DNA of 64,000 nt from Micromonospora sp. WMMA1363 (GCF_030345795.1 NZ_JAUALB010000001.1:3216001-3280000); one strand, 5' to 3'; shown: positions 1 through 14,293, counted from the stretch's first letter. Notes: generated by a model from the letters alone, not told the origin. Numbers and translations: made by a program.

Positions 1-301
1 CGACCGGGCCGAACTGCGCCTGACCACCGGCGATGGTCTGGATGGTGGCGCCGGTGCCCTGCCCGGGCTTGATTTCCACGTCGAAGCCGGCGTCGGTGAA
101 GAAGCCCTTCTCCTGCGCCACCCATGCGTAGGAATCACGCCCGAAGTTGCCGAACGAGGTGAGGTACGTCACCTTCTCCAGGGCTCCGCCGTCACCGCCC
201 TTGACGTCCTCGGTGGAGTCCGAGCCGCTGCTGCAGGCGGCGACCAGAGCGAGGGTGGCAGCCATCGTGGCCGCGGCGACCGTACGCGTCAGCCTTTTCA
301 T
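1..301 (-). CDS. ABC transporter substrate-binding lipoprotein, partial (NMT1/THI5-like)
   Basis: The first 100 residues of an exported solute-binding protein; the rest lies beyond the left edge. The ATG at 301 is followed by MKRL, a hydrophobic stretch and the lipobox LVAAC (Cys about 23), so the protein should be lipid-anchored on the outer face of the membrane. After a Ser/Gly/Asp linker the mature part has YLTSFGNFGRD and a GFFTDAGFDVEI segment, which is typical of the NMT1/THI5-like family that binds pyrimidines, sulfonates or nitrate. It diverges from the ATPase gene at 570, its probable partner; the permease is not in the window. The ligand cannot be read from this part. There is no TPP riboswitch upstream, so a thiamin-precursor role is unproven. 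Confidence 0.85.
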   Translation of the reverse strand, partial: MKRLTRTVAAATMAATLALVAACSSGSDSTEDVKGGDGGALEKVTYLTSFGNFGRDSYAWVAQEKGFFTDAGFDVEIKPGQGTGATIQTIAGGQAQFGPV

Positions 302-569
302 CAGTGCACCTTGTCCTTTCCGACCGGGGGCCGGCGGCCTCCGGAGGGGCGTAGTCAGGCGGCGTCGGCAGGAGGGGGCGTAGCCGACATCCACCGTCTG
401 GAGGGGACTCTTCGCGGCACAGCGTACGAGAATTCCACCTTTGTGACGCCAGGCATAGCAGGTTGCGGAACGGAAACGACCTGACGTCCACCCCGGATGG
501 TGCGATTGAGGTACGGGACGGATACCCTTTCCGGCGACTGCTGACCGCCGACTCAGGGAGGCCCGCGGG

Positions 570-1355
570 ATGATCTGTCTGTCCGGCGTGTCCCGCACCT
601 TCGACGGCCACTCCGGCCGGATAGAGGCCCTACGCGGCATCGACCTCGACGTCGCCGAGGGCGAGTTCGTCGCCGTCGTCGGCCGCTCCGGCTGCGGCAA
701 GTCCACCCTGCTGCGACTGGTCGCGGGCCTGCTCCCGGTCTCCACCGGTGTGGTCACGGTCGCCGGCACGCCGGTCGTCCGGCCCCGGCAGGACGTCGCG
801 ATGCTCTTCCAGCGACCGGCGTTGCTGCCCTGGCGCACGGTGCTGGACAACGTCCTGCTGCCGGTCGAGATCTTCGGGTGGCCGCGGGCGAAGCACCGCG
901 ATCGGGCCCGGCAACTACTGGCGCTGACCGGTCTCGCCGGGTTCGAGAAACGGCTGCCGCACGAACTCTCCGGCGGGATGCAGCAGCGCGTGGCACTGTG
1001 CCGGTCTCTCATCGGCGAGCCGCGGGTGATGCTCATGGACGAGCCCTTCTCCGCGCTCGACGCGCTCACCCGTAAGGAGCTCTCCGGGGAGCTGCAACGA
1101 GTACACATGGAGACGTCCGCCACCGTCGTCTTCGTCACCCACTCGATCGACGAGGCGGTCCTGCTGGCCGACCGCGTGGTGGTGCTCAGCCCCCGCCCCG
1201 GCCGGATCCGCAGCATCGTCGACGTGGCCATTCCCCGGCCACGCACGTTCGGCCGCAACTCCCACCTGGCAGACGTCGCCCGGGTCAGCGCCGACCTGCA
1301 CGAACTCCTGACGGAACGCGACGTGCCGGCGAGCGCCGGCGTGGAGGCACGATAG
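570..1355 (+). CDS. ABC transporter ATP-binding protein (SsuB/TauB/ThiZ-like)
   Basis: A 261-residue nucleotide-binding subunit of an importer. It has Walker A GRSGCGKST near residue 38, a Q-loop (LFQRPALLPW), the signature LSGGMQQR near 135, Walker B VMLMDEPFSALDA and the switch histidine in VFVTHSIDEA. This arrangement is typical of the nitrate/sulfonate/taurine/pyrimidine importer ATPases that partner NMT1-like binding proteins. The start is ATG with GGGAGG eight bases upstream. The next gene begins 2 bp after the stop, so ATPase, oxidoreductase and cupin form one operon. The divergent binding protein at 301 is the likely partner. The substrate is not determined. Confidence 0.9.
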   Translation: MICLSGVSRTFDGHSGRIEALRGIDLDVAEGEFVAVVGRSGCGKSTLLRLVAGLLPVSTGVVTVAGTPVVRPRQDVAMLFQRPALLPWRTVLDNVLLPVEIFGWPRAKHRDRARQLLALTGLAGFEKRLPHELSGGMQQRVALCRSLIGEPRVMLMDEPFSALDALTRKELSGELQRVHMETSATVVFVTHSIDEAVLLADRVVVLSPRPGRIRSIVDVAIPRPRTFGRNSHLADVARVSADLHELLTERDVPASAGVEAR

Positions 1356-1357
1356 GC

Positions 1358-2308
1358 ATGCGGGTGGCGGTTTTCACCGAGCCGCACCGGGGCGCCAGCT
1401 ACGACGACCAGCTCCGGTTCACCCAGCTGGCCGAGGAAGGCGGCTTCGAGGCCTTCCTCCGGGCCGACCACTACCAGGCGATGGGCGACGAACCGCCGCT
1501 GCCCGGCCCGACCGACGCCTGGCTCACGCTCGCCGCGTTGGCCCGGGAGACCGCCCACATCCGCCTCGGCACGCTGGTCACGTCGGCCACCTTCCGGCTT
1601 CCCGGTCCGCTGGCCGTGATGGTGGCCCAGGTTGACCAGATGAGCGGCGGCCGGGTCGAGCTGGGCATCGGCGCCGGGTGGTACGAGCGTGAGCACACCT
1701 CTTACGGCATCCCGTTCCCGGGCCCCGGGCAGCGGTTCGACCGGTTCGCCGAGCAGCTCGACGTGATCACCGGCCTGTGGCGAACCCCGGCCGGGCAGAC
1801 CTTCAGCTACTCCGGTGACCACTACCGGTTGGCGGACTGCCCGGCGTTGCCCCGGCCGGTGCAGGTCCCCGGGCCGCCGATCATCGTCGGCGGGCGGGGT
1901 CCGAAGCGCACGCCGGAACTGGCCGCCCGCTACGCCGACGAGTTCAACATGCCATTCACCACCCCCAAGGCGACCGCCGAGGCGTTCGACCGGGTGCGAG
2001 AGGCCGCCGGCCGAACCGGGCGGACGGACTCCGGCCGGTCGCCCCTCGTGCTCTCCGCCGGCGTCGTCGTGGCGGTCGGCCGCACCGACGCCGAGGCCCG
2101 CCGACGGGCGGTGCCGCTGCACACCACGAGCGCGCTGCCACCGGACGACCCGGTGATCGGCTCGCCGGCCCAGCTGGTCGACCGGATCGGCGAGTTCGCC
2201 GCGATCGGCGCCAGCCGCGTCCACCTACGCCTGATCGACCTCGCCGACCTCGACCACCTGGAGCTCATCGCCGCCGAGGTGCTCCCCCAACTGAACGGAG
2301 TCCGATGA
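1358..2308 (+). CDS. LLM-class F420-dependent oxidoreductase
   Basis: A 316-residue luciferase-like monooxygenase-fold protein. The N-terminus MRVAVFTEPHR, the segment LGTLVTSATFRLPGPLAVMVAQVDQMSGGRVELGIGAG (about residues 70-105) and the GPPIIVGGRGPKR motif near 170 are typical of the actinobacterial F420-dependent branch, which uses a deazaflavin for hydride transfer. It lies between an ABC ATPase and a cupin, and its stop overlaps the cupin start (ATGA). The context suggests it oxidises or reduces whatever the transporter brings in. F420 rather than FMN use is inferred from family and organism. Confidence 0.85.
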   Translation: MRVAVFTEPHRGASYDDQLRFTQLAEEGGFEAFLRADHYQAMGDEPPLPGPTDAWLTLAALARETAHIRLGTLVTSATFRLPGPLAVMVAQVDQMSGGRVELGIGAGWYEREHTSYGIPFPGPGQRFDRFAEQLDVITGLWRTPAGQTFSYSGDHYRLADCPALPRPVQVPGPPIIVGGRGPKRTPELAARYADEFNMPFTTPKATAEAFDRVREAAGRTGRTDSGRSPLVLSAGVVVAVGRTDAEARRRAVPLHTTSALPPDDPVIGSPAQLVDRIGEFAAIGASRVHLRLIDLADLDHLELIAAEVLPQLNGVR

Positions 2309-2607
2309 CCGATACCGACGTCGAGCTCGGCCCAGTCGGCCAGGAGATCGTGTACGAGAACGACCGGGTCCGGGTCTGGCACATCCGGCTGGCGCCCGGG
2401 GAGTGCCAGCCGCTGCACCGGCACGACCATCCGTACCTGGTGGTGGCGGTCCAGGGTGCCAGGAACGTGGTGCAGACGGTCGACGGCACCCACATCGACG
2501 CCGACGAGCCGACCGGCGGTGTCGTCTACCGGGACCCGGGCGCGGTGCACATGCTGACCAACATCGGCGACACCACGTACCTCGCCCGGCTGGTCGAACT
2601 CAAGTAG
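2305..2607 (+). CDS. Cupin-domain protein
   Basis: A 100-residue single-domain beta-barrel protein. The metal-binding motif is visible as PLHRHDHPYLVVAVQG (about residues 33-48), and a second histidine occurs in DPGAVHMLTNIG near 80. Small cupins of this type bind a metal and act as dioxygenases, isomerases or sensors. The ATG overlaps the stop of the oxidoreductase gene by 4 bp, so the two are translationally coupled and probably act on the same compound. No specific reaction can be assigned. Confidence 0.82.
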   Translation: MTDTDVELGPVGQEIVYENDRVRVWHIRLAPGECQPLHRHDHPYLVVAVQGARNVVQTVDGTHIDADEPTGGVVYRDPGAVHMLTNIGDTTYLARLVELK

Positions 2608-2622
2608 CCCGGCGGAGGAACC

Positions 2623-5208
2623 GTGGCCGCGCTGGTGGCGGGGCCGGTGCGCGGCACGGCGCGCCGGTGGCGATCGGTCGCACCGGACCGTAACGTTCCG
2701 GACATGGCCTTTCGGACCTGGGGCAAGCTGCTACTCACGGCGTTCGGGGTGAGTCTGCTGGCCGGAGCCGGTCAGCTCGGCATCGCGTTCGGCTTCGGCG
2801 TCGTTCGGCTCGCCGGCGCCTTCACCGGCGGCACCGTCAACCAGTGGCCGGCCCAGCTCGCCTGGGTCGGTTGGTTCGCGGCGAACGCCGCCGTGGTCGG
2901 TGCCGTCCTCACCGAGCGGTGGGCCCGCCGCGACGGGCTGCTGACCGGGGCCGGCCAGCAACTCGTCGTGGCGGGCGCCGCCGCGCTGGGCGCTACGGTC
3001 GTCGCGCCGCTCTGCATGCAGCCGGCCCGGGCCGCCGAACTGATCTCCGTTGACCCGATCTGGGCGGTCGCGATCTGCGCGACCGTCGGGGCGGCGGTCG
3101 GGGCGGGTGCCGCGCTCACCGTCTTGGTCCGGCCGCCGCTGGGCTGGAACATGGCGCTCGTCGCCGGCACCGTCTGGCTGCTCGCCCTGGTCTCGGTCGC
3201 CCCGTCGTTGACCGCCGCCGGACCGCTGTCCGCCGTGCGCCTCGGAGTGTTGGAGCCGTCGTGGCTCGCCGCTGACGCGGCGCAGCGCCTGACGCTGCCG
3301 CTCCTGCCGCTGGTGGCGCTGCTCGCCGGCGCAGCCACCGGCGCCCTGGCCCGCTGGCGCGAGTACCCCCCGCTGGTCGGTGGAGTGACCGGAACGGCCG
3401 GGCCGGTGCTGCTGGCGTCCGCCTACCTGACCACCGGCGCGGGCGACGGCGTCGACCGGTACCAGAGCACGCCGTACTACGCGGCTCTGCTCGCGGTGGC
3501 CGCCGGCGCGCTCGGCTCGACCGCCGCCGTCCTGCTGCGCTGGCCGCTGATGGCGAGCCCCCTGTCGAGGCGCGGTGGCGGCCCGGAAGCCGACCGGGTG
3601 ATCGAACCCACCGACATCCTGCGCCCGCTGCCGGCCGGTCCAGCCGTGCCGCGGACCGCACCAGCCGACGCCGGACTTCACGTCGGCGACACCGCCACGC
3701 CGGCCCCCGCCGCCGGCCGGGCCGCGAACGAGCGGGCGCCGGGGGTCACCGGAACGCCGGCCGATGCTGCTCCGGCCCACTGGGACTGGCCGACGCCCGG
3801 GGCTGCGCCGGCCGCCAACCCTGCACCGACCGCCCCGGGCGATCCCGGTGGGGCATCCGCCGGCTCGGTGGTCGGGGACGTCCAGGTCGGCGAGCCCGTG
3901 CCGCCCGCGGTCCCGGCTCCGGTGCAACGGTCCGCCGATCGATGCGCGCCCGCAGGCGACGACGGGGGGGCCGTCGCCGGCCCCACTGCATCCGCGAGCG
4001 CCGGTCCAGCGCCGTTGGCGGACGGCACTCCCGCGCCCACCTCCGAATCCCGGCAGCCCGCCGGCTCGACGCACACCGGGTCAGCGCCGGATCCGGCAGG
4101 CCCGCCCGGGACGCTGGCACTGGACAGTCCATCGGGCTCGCCCGGCCCAGCGGGCACGGCGGAGCCGGAGCAAGCGGTCGGGCCGGCGGACACCGCCCGT
4201 CCCGTGGCCGATCCGGCCGACGGCGCGCCGCCGGGCGCGGGCCCACCGGCCGCACCGGACACCGGACCGGCCGGACGCCCACCCGCACCGGACCCCGCCG
4301 GGGCCGGCCAGCTCGATCCGCCACCGCCTGACGAGGACCCGCCGGTGTCGAACGCCGAGACCGGGCCGGTACCGCCCACTCCCACTCCCACGCCGCCGGC
4401 TCCCGTCACGCCGGCGCGCGCCGCATCCACATCGGACCCGTTCCCGTCCCGTCCCGCTCCGGCCCCGATGACGCTGCCAGGTCCCACACCTACCCGGGTC
4501 GGCCCGAAGCCGTTCTCCCCCCTCTCGCCCACCGCGCTCGCACCGCCACACCCGGCACCACGCACCGTTGCGCTCGACCCACCCGTCGCGTCGGCAAGCT
4601 CGGCGAGCGACCGTGGTACGCCCAGGCCCGCTCCCCGGCCACGGCATCGCGCCCCGCTGCCGAACCTGAACGGCGCCGGTACCTGGGACGCCTTCGCCAC
4701 CGCCCGGCGCTCCGGCTCGGCAACCGACCCGACGGCGACCCGAGCAGGTGATGCGGCCGACGCGACGCCCGCCGCGGATGCGACGCCGAAGGCGAGCTCG
4801 GCGCCGGATCCGGCGCCGACCGTAGGCGACGCCCCGACCCGGGTCGAGGCCGACCGGCTCGTCGCCGCGTGCACAGGCACCGACGCCCCTGCCCGGACCG
4901 GCGACGCCTCGACACCGACGGCCGGACAGGTCACCGAGGCGGACACCGCCGCCGCCCCCGAAGCGGACCGTGCCGCCCCCGGCGCCGGCGGCCACCCGGC
5001 CGAGGACGAGCCGAAGCGACGCGGCCTTTTCCGGCGGAGCCGGTCGCGGGCGGATCAGGTCGCCACCGAGGCGGAGCCGGTGCCGACGCAGGACGAGGAG
5101 TTCGTCGACTGGGTCACCGGGCTGGGCAGGCCGCTTCCCGACAACGAACCGGAACAGGAGCGCGGCCGGCGCTCACTCCGCTCCGCCGGCCGCCACTCCC
5201 GCCCCTGA
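2623..5208 (+). CDS. Membrane protein with long Ala/Pro-rich cytoplasmic-type tail
   Basis: Unrecognised protein of 861 residues if it starts at the GTG at 2623, which has GGAGG six bases upstream. An internal ATG at 2704 (MAFRTWGKLLL) gives a more natural N-terminus directly before the first hydrophobic helix but has no ribosome-binding site. Residues about 30-310 contain several hydrophobic segments typical of a polytopic membrane domain. Residues about 315-800 are low-complexity Ala/Pro/Asp/Thr, presumably disordered, followed by a basic patch (PKRRGLFRRSRSR) and an acidic end containing FVDWVTGLGRPLPDN. It starts 15 bp after the cupin, so it may be in the same transcript. No function is assigned. 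Confidence 0.75.
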   Translation: MAALVAGPVRGTARRWRSVAPDRNVPDMAFRTWGKLLLTAFGVSLLAGAGQLGIAFGFGVVRLAGAFTGGTVNQWPAQLAWVGWFAANAAVVGAVLTERWARRDGLLTGAGQQLVVAGAAALGATVVAPLCMQPARAAELISVDPIWAVAICATVGAAVGAGAALTVLVRPPLGWNMALVAGTVWLLALVSVAPSLTAAGPLSAVRLGVLEPSWLAADAAQRLTLPLLPLVALLAGAATGALARWREYPPLVGGVTGTAGPVLLASAYLTTGAGDGVDRYQSTPYYAALLAVAAGALGSTAAVLLRWPLMASPLSRRGGGPEADRVIEPTDILRPLPAGPAVPRTAPADAGLHVGDTATPAPAAGRAANERAPGVTGTPADAAPAHWDWPTPGAAPAANPAPTAPGDPGGASAGSVVGDVQVGEPVPPAVPAPVQRSADRCAPAGDDGGAVAGPTASASAGPAPLADGTPAPTSESRQPAGSTHTGSAPDPAGPPGTLALDSPSGSPGPAGTAEPEQAVGPADTARPVADPADGAPPGAGPPAAPDTGPAGRPPAPDPAGAGQLDPPPPDEDPPVSNAETGPVPPTPTPTPPAPVTPARAASTSDPFPSRPAPAPMTLPGPTPTRVGPKPFSPLSPTALAPPHPAPRTVALDPPVASASSASDRGTPRPAPRPRHRAPLPNLNGAGTWDAFATARRSGSATDPTATRAGDAADATPAADATPKASSAPDPAPTVGDAPTRVEADRLVAACTGTDAPARTGDASTPTAGQVTEADTAAAPEADRAAPGAGGHPAEDEPKRRGLFRRSRSRADQVATEAEPVPTQDEEFVDWVTGLGRPLPDNEPEQERGRRSLRSAGRHSRP

Positions 5209-5347
5209 CCGCCCCCGGCCTGTCACCCCACCGGAACGACGACGGTCGCAGAGTCCTCGGAAAAACAGACTCCCGGAGAGGGTTATACCGCTCGTCAGAT
5301 GGTCCCCCTTCTTGACGAACTCGATCCGGGGTTGGGATGGACAGGGA

Positions 5348-10646
<5,299 letters not shown>

Positions 10647-10653
<7 letters not shown>

Positions 10654-11273
10654 GTCAGCGCTCCGACCAGTTGGGCGGTGGCGCGGGCGGGGTCGGCGGC
10701 CCCGGAGAGCGCGCTGACCACCGCCACCCCGTACGCGCCGGCGGCCCGCAACGCGGGCACGTCCGCCACGGTCACTCCCCCGATCGCGACCACCGGGACG
10801 TCCACCGCCCGGGCCACCGCCCGGACGCCGTCGACGCCGATCGCCGTCGGCAGCCCCTCCTTCGTCGTGGTGGGGCGGTACGGCCCCACCCCCAGGTAGC
10901 TGGCTCCGGCGGCGACCGACTCTGCGGCGGAGTCCGGGTCCCGTGCGGTGGCGCCCAGGACGGCTGCGGAGCCGAGCACCGCCCGGGCCGCCCCGACCGG
11001 CAGGTCGTGCGCGCCCACGTGCCCGCCGTCGGCACCCACCGCCAGGGCCACGTGCAACCGGTCGTTCACCAGGCAGGTCGCCCCGTACCGCGCGCACAGC
11101 GCCGAAACCCGGCGGGCCAGGTCGTACGCCTGTCGGTCGGTCGCGTCGTCCGTCACCCGTACCTGGACGACCAGTTCGGTGCGGGCCACCGGCAGGGCGG
11201 CCCGAAGCACGGCGAGTGGGTCCTGCCCGCGACGGGTGTCGGTGATCAGATGCAGTCGCCCAAGAGACAGCAC
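10647..11273 (-). CDS. thiE: Thiamin-phosphate synthase ThiE
   Basis: TIM-barrel enzyme of 208 residues joining HMP diphosphate and thiazole phosphate. It has HLITDTRRGQDPL, the LVNDRLHVALA loop near 90, GGHVGAHDLPV, the diphosphate-contact motif GVGPYRPTTTKEG near 135 and PVVAIGGVT. It is the first gene of the thi operon. The GTG start has GGAGGAG seven bases upstream, and that ribosome-binding site forms the 3' edge of the TPP riboswitch. The nearer LRE motif is altered (VVQVRVTDD), which is a mild departure from the family. Confidence 0.93.
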
Positions 11274-11280
11274 GGCAACT

Positions 11281-11372
11281 CTCCTCCCTGCGCCGGCATT
11301 ACCCGGATCAGGTTCGACGGTCGGGGGCTCTCAGCCCCCCTCTCAGCCCGGTCCACCGGGCTCCCGTGGGTC
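11281..11372 (-). promoter_or_regulatory. TPP riboswitch (THI element)
   Basis: Read on the minus strand this contains CTGAGAG, a variable P3 arm, then CGAACCTGATC, CGGGTAATGCCGGCG and CAGGGAGGAG. These are the conserved T-loop, pyrimidine-binding and diphosphate-binding segments of the thiamin diphosphate riboswitch. The terminal AGGGAGGAG includes the thiE ribosome-binding site, and no U-tracted terminator lies between, so ligand binding probably hides the site and blocks translation. It controls the whole thiE-thiC operon. Confidence 0.95.
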
Positions 11373-11383
11373 ACTTGCCTGTC

Positions 11384-11412
11384 ACGGTACGACAGATCTG
11401 CGGAGCTGCCAA
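11384..11412 (-). promoter_or_regulatory. Candidate thi operon promoter
   Basis: On the minus strand: TTGGCA, 17 bp, TACCGT. The -35 matches the sigma-A consensus at five of six bases, and the -10 keeps the essential TA---T. Predicted transcription starts near 11377, right at the 5' edge of the TPP riboswitch, which supports the call. Confidence 0.65.
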
Positions 11413-11506
11413 GACGTACGGGGGCGACAACTCGGCAGCGGAGGGTCGAGAAGGGAGCCACGTCGCTACCGGAGGCGTTGACGAGGCTCCCTGTGGGGTC
11501 CGGCGG

Positions 11507-12457
11507 CTACCGGTCGAGCACCTTACGCAGGGCGGCGAAGTCCTCGTCGGTGGGCTGCCACACGCCGGCCGCCGCGTTGGCGCGGACCTGCTCGGGCGTG
11601 GTGGCGCCGGCGATCACCGAGGTCACCCCGGGCTGGGCGGCGAGGCCGCCGATGGCCACCTGCAGCATCGTGAGCCCCCGCTCGGTCGCGTACGCCTCGA
11701 TCGCCTCGATGGTGTCCCACTCGGCGGCGGCGAACCGCTGCGCGTACCGACCGCCAGTGGCGAGTCGACTGCCGGTCGGTGGCGCCTCGTTGCGCCGGTA
11801 CTTGCCGGTGAGCAGCCCGTGAGCCAGCGGGAAGAACGGCAGCATGCCGAGGCCGAAACGCTCGCACGCCGGAATCACCTCCGCCTCGACACCACGCTCC
11901 AACATGGAGTAGTGGTTCTGCGCGGAGATGAAACGGGTCCGCCCCTGCGAGGTGGCGGTCCAGTCGGCGTCGGCGATCTGCCAGCCGGCGAAGTTGGAGT
12001 TGCCCAGGTAACGCACCTTGCCGGCGGTCACCAGGTCGTCCAGGGCAGCGAGCGTCTCGTCGATCGGGGTTGCCTGGTCCGGCTCGTGCATCTGATACAG
12101 GTCTATGTGGTCGGTGCCGAGCCGACGCAGCGACGCCTCCACGGCGCGCGCGATGTAGCGCCGGGCGCCCCGGGCGTTGTGGTCCGGTCCGTTCGCCCCG
12201 TGCATGTCCTTGCCGAACTTGGTGGCGACGACCACGTCCTCCCGGTGCCCCTTGAGCGCCTGGCCGAGCAGTTCCTCGGAGGCGCCCTGCGGCTCTCCGT
12301 AGATGTCGGCGGTGTCGAAGAAGGTGATCCCCGCGTCGAGCCCGGCCTCGACCACGGCGCGGGTGCCACCGAGGTCGAGTTTGCGGCCGAAGTTGTTGCA
12401 GCCGATGCCGACCACGGACACCACGAGCCCGGAGTCGCCCAGCCGCCGGTATGTCAT
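11507..12457 (-). CDS. Aldo/keto reductase
   Basis: NADPH-dependent oxidoreductase of 316 residues with a TIM barrel. It has GITFFDTADIYG (catalytic Asp/Tyr) near residue 42, VATKFGKDMHG (catalytic Lys), YQMHEPD (His), and the C-terminal SVIAGATTPEQVRANA cofactor segment. The ATG giving MTYRRLGDSG is preferred; a GTG three codons upstream (12466) is equally possible, and the longer open frame beyond that is unsupported. It resembles the YghZ/Gpr-type branch, but the substrate is unknown. It lies upstream of the thi promoter in the same direction with no visible functional link. Confidence 0.9.
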   Translation of the reverse strand: MTYRRLGDSGLVVSVVGIGCNNFGRKLDLGGTRAVVEAGLDAGITFFDTADIYGEPQGASEELLGQALKGHREDVVVATKFGKDMHGANGPDHNARGARRYIARAVEASLRRLGTDHIDLYQMHEPDQATPIDETLAALDDLVTAGKVRYLGNSNFAGWQIADADWTATSQGRTRFISAQNHYSMLERGVEAEVIPACERFGLGMLPFFPLAHGLLTGKYRRNEAPPTGSRLATGGRYAQRFAAAEWDTIEAIEAYATERGLTMLQVAIGGLAAQPGVTSVIAGATTPEQVRANAAAGVWQPTDEDFAALRKVLDR

Positions 12458-12574
12458 CTCAGTCACGAGATCCACCCTATGCTGGTTCCGTGGCGCCCAC
12501 CCACCGGTCACCGTCACCCGTGCTCACGCGATGTCGGCCCGATGGTGCGGCACCTCACGCCCGAGTGACCGGAA

Positions 12575-14254
12575 TCATCCGACCTCCCAGACCGGTTCGG
12601 TGGTCTCCGCCACCTCGCCGTCGCCCCTAAACAGCACGAACCGGTCGAAGGAACGGGTGAACCAGCGGTCGTGGGTCACCGCCACCACGGTGCCGTCGAA
12701 CGCGGCCAGCCCCGCCTCGAGCGCCTCCGCCGACGCCAGGTCCAGGTTGTCCGTCGGCTCGTCGAGCAGCAGCAGGGTCGCTCCGGACAGTTCCAGCAGC
12801 AGCACCAGGAACCGCGCCTGCTGTCCGCCGGAAAGGGTGCCGAAGCGCTGGTCGCCCTGGCCGGACAGGTCGTACCGGGACAACGCCGCCATCGCCGCGT
12901 GCCGGTCCATCCCGGCACGGTGCCCGTCACCGCGCCAGAGGATGTCGACCAGCGCCCGGTCCGTCAGCTCCGGCCGGTCGTGGGTCTGCGAGAAGTGCCC
13001 CGGGCGGACGCGTGCGCCGAGCCGGGCCGCTCCGTCGTGCCCGACCGGCGCGAGCGCCGTCACGCCGTCGACCGGGCCGTTCGCCGGGTCCGGGTCGGTG
13101 CCGCCCCGGGCGAGCAGCCGCAGGAAGTGTGACTTGCCGGTCCCGTTCGCCCCCAGCACCGCAACCCGGTCGCCGTACCAGATCTCCAGGTCGAAGGGGT
13201 AGGTCAGGCCGTCGAGCTCCAGCCGCTCGCAGATCACCGCGCGCCGGCCGGTCCGCCCACCGGCCAGGCGCATCCGGATGTCCTGCTCCTTCGGGGGTAC
13301 GGGCGGCGGACCGGCTTCCTCGAACTTGCGCAGCCGGGTCTGGGCGGCCTGGTAGCGCGAGGCCATCCCGGAGTTGTACGCCGCCTTCTGCTTGTACATC
13401 AGCATCAGCTCGCGCAGCTTCTGGTGCTCCTCGTCCCACCGGCGGCGCTGCTCGTCGAGGCGATCATGGCGGGCGACCCTTGCCTCGTGCCAGCTCGCGA
13501 AGCCCCCCGGATGCACCCAGGCACCGCCGCCCTCGACCGCGACCACCCGGTCGGCGGTGTGTGCCAGCAGCTCCCGGTCGTGCGAGACGTAGAGCACCGA
13601 CTTGCCCGACTCGCACAGCCGCGTCTCCAGCCAGCGTTTGCCGGGCACATCGAGGAAGTTGTCCGGCTCGTCCAGGAGCAGCACCTCGTCCGGGCCGCGG
13701 AGCAGCAGTTCCAGCGCGAAGCGCTTCTGCTGGCCGCCGGAGAGCGTCCGGACAGGCCGGTCCCGTGCCGCGTCCCACGGCAGGTCGAGCAGGATCGTGG
13801 TGACGGTGTCGAAGAGCACCTCGAGGTCGTACCCGCCGGCCTCGCCCCAGACGGCGAGCGCGTCCGCGTACGCAAGCTGGGCCCTGCCGGCGGCGGTGCT
13901 GTACTTGCCGCGCACCTCGGCCGCCCGCATGGCCGTCTCGGTCTCGGCGAGTCGGCGGCCGGCGGCGCGCAGCGCCGGCGGGGCGAGCGAGAGCGCCAGG
14001 TCCGCGAGCGTCGACTCGTCGCCGACCATGCCGATGAACTGGCGCATCACGCCGAGCCCGCCGGCCCGCGCGATCCCGCCGCGCTGCACCGGAAGGTCGC
14101 CGGCGACCATCCGCAGCAGGGTCGTCTTGCCCGCACCGTTCGGCCCGACCAGCGCGACCTTGACGCCCTCGCCGACTCGGAACGAGACGTCAGCGAACAG
14201 CTCTCGGCCGTCGGGCAGGGTGTGCCCGACGGCCGCCACGTCCACGTATCCCAC
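12575..14254 (-). CDS. ABC-F family ATP-binding protein (duplicated ABC domains)
   Basis: Soluble protein of 559 residues with two ATPase domains and no membrane segments. Domain 1 has GPNGAGKTTLLR (about 38), LSGGQQKR and LLLDEPDNFLD. A charged coiled-coil linker (about 250-310) follows. Domain 2 has GANGTGKSHFLR, LSGGQQARF and LLLDEPTDNLD. ABC-F proteins act on the ribosome, as translation factors or antibiotic protectors. The linker here is not long, and nothing in the context proves a resistance role. GTG start with GGGAGG nine bases upstream. It follows the methyltransferase gene by 39 bp. Confidence 0.92.
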   Translation of the reverse strand: MGYVDVAAVGHTLPDGRELFADVSFRVGEGVKVALVGPNGAGKTTLLRMVAGDLPVQRGGIARAGGLGVMRQFIGMVGDESTLADLALSLAPPALRAAGRRLAETETAMRAAEVRGKYSTAAGRAQLAYADALAVWGEAGGYDLEVLFDTVTTILLDLPWDAARDRPVRTLSGGQQKRFALELLLRGPDEVLLLDEPDNFLDVPGKRWLETRLCESGKSVLYVSHDRELLAHTADRVVAVEGGGAWVHPGGFASWHEARVARHDRLDEQRRRWDEEHQKLRELMLMYKQKAAYNSGMASRYQAAQTRLRKFEEAGPPPVPPKEQDIRMRLAGGRTGRRAVICERLELDGLTYPFDLEIWYGDRVAVLGANGTGKSHFLRLLARGGTDPDPANGPVDGVTALAPVGHDGAARLGARVRPGHFSQTHDRPELTDRALVDILWRGDGHRAGMDRHAAMAALSRYDLSGQGDQRFGTLSGGQQARFLVLLLELSGATLLLLDEPTDNLDLASAEALEAGLAAFDGTVVAVTHDRWFTRSFDRFVLFRGDGEVAETTEPVWEVG

Positions 14255-14293
14255 GCCGGCATCCTCCCCGAACGCCTGCCGGCAGCCAACCGA

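Noticed and set aside
5209..5347. Terminator after thiC
   Set aside because: A short GAGTC/GACTC repeat with a T-run is present, but the stem is too short to call.
11328..11346. Second CTGAGAG as a tandem TPP riboswitch
   Set aside because: Only one copy of the GAACCTGATC and GGGTAATGCCGGCG segments is present, so there is a single aptamer.
12575..14254. ABC-F gene as an antibiotic-resistance determinant
   Set aside because: Short linker, no biosynthetic cluster or leader peptide nearby; housekeeping ABC-F roles are equally likely.
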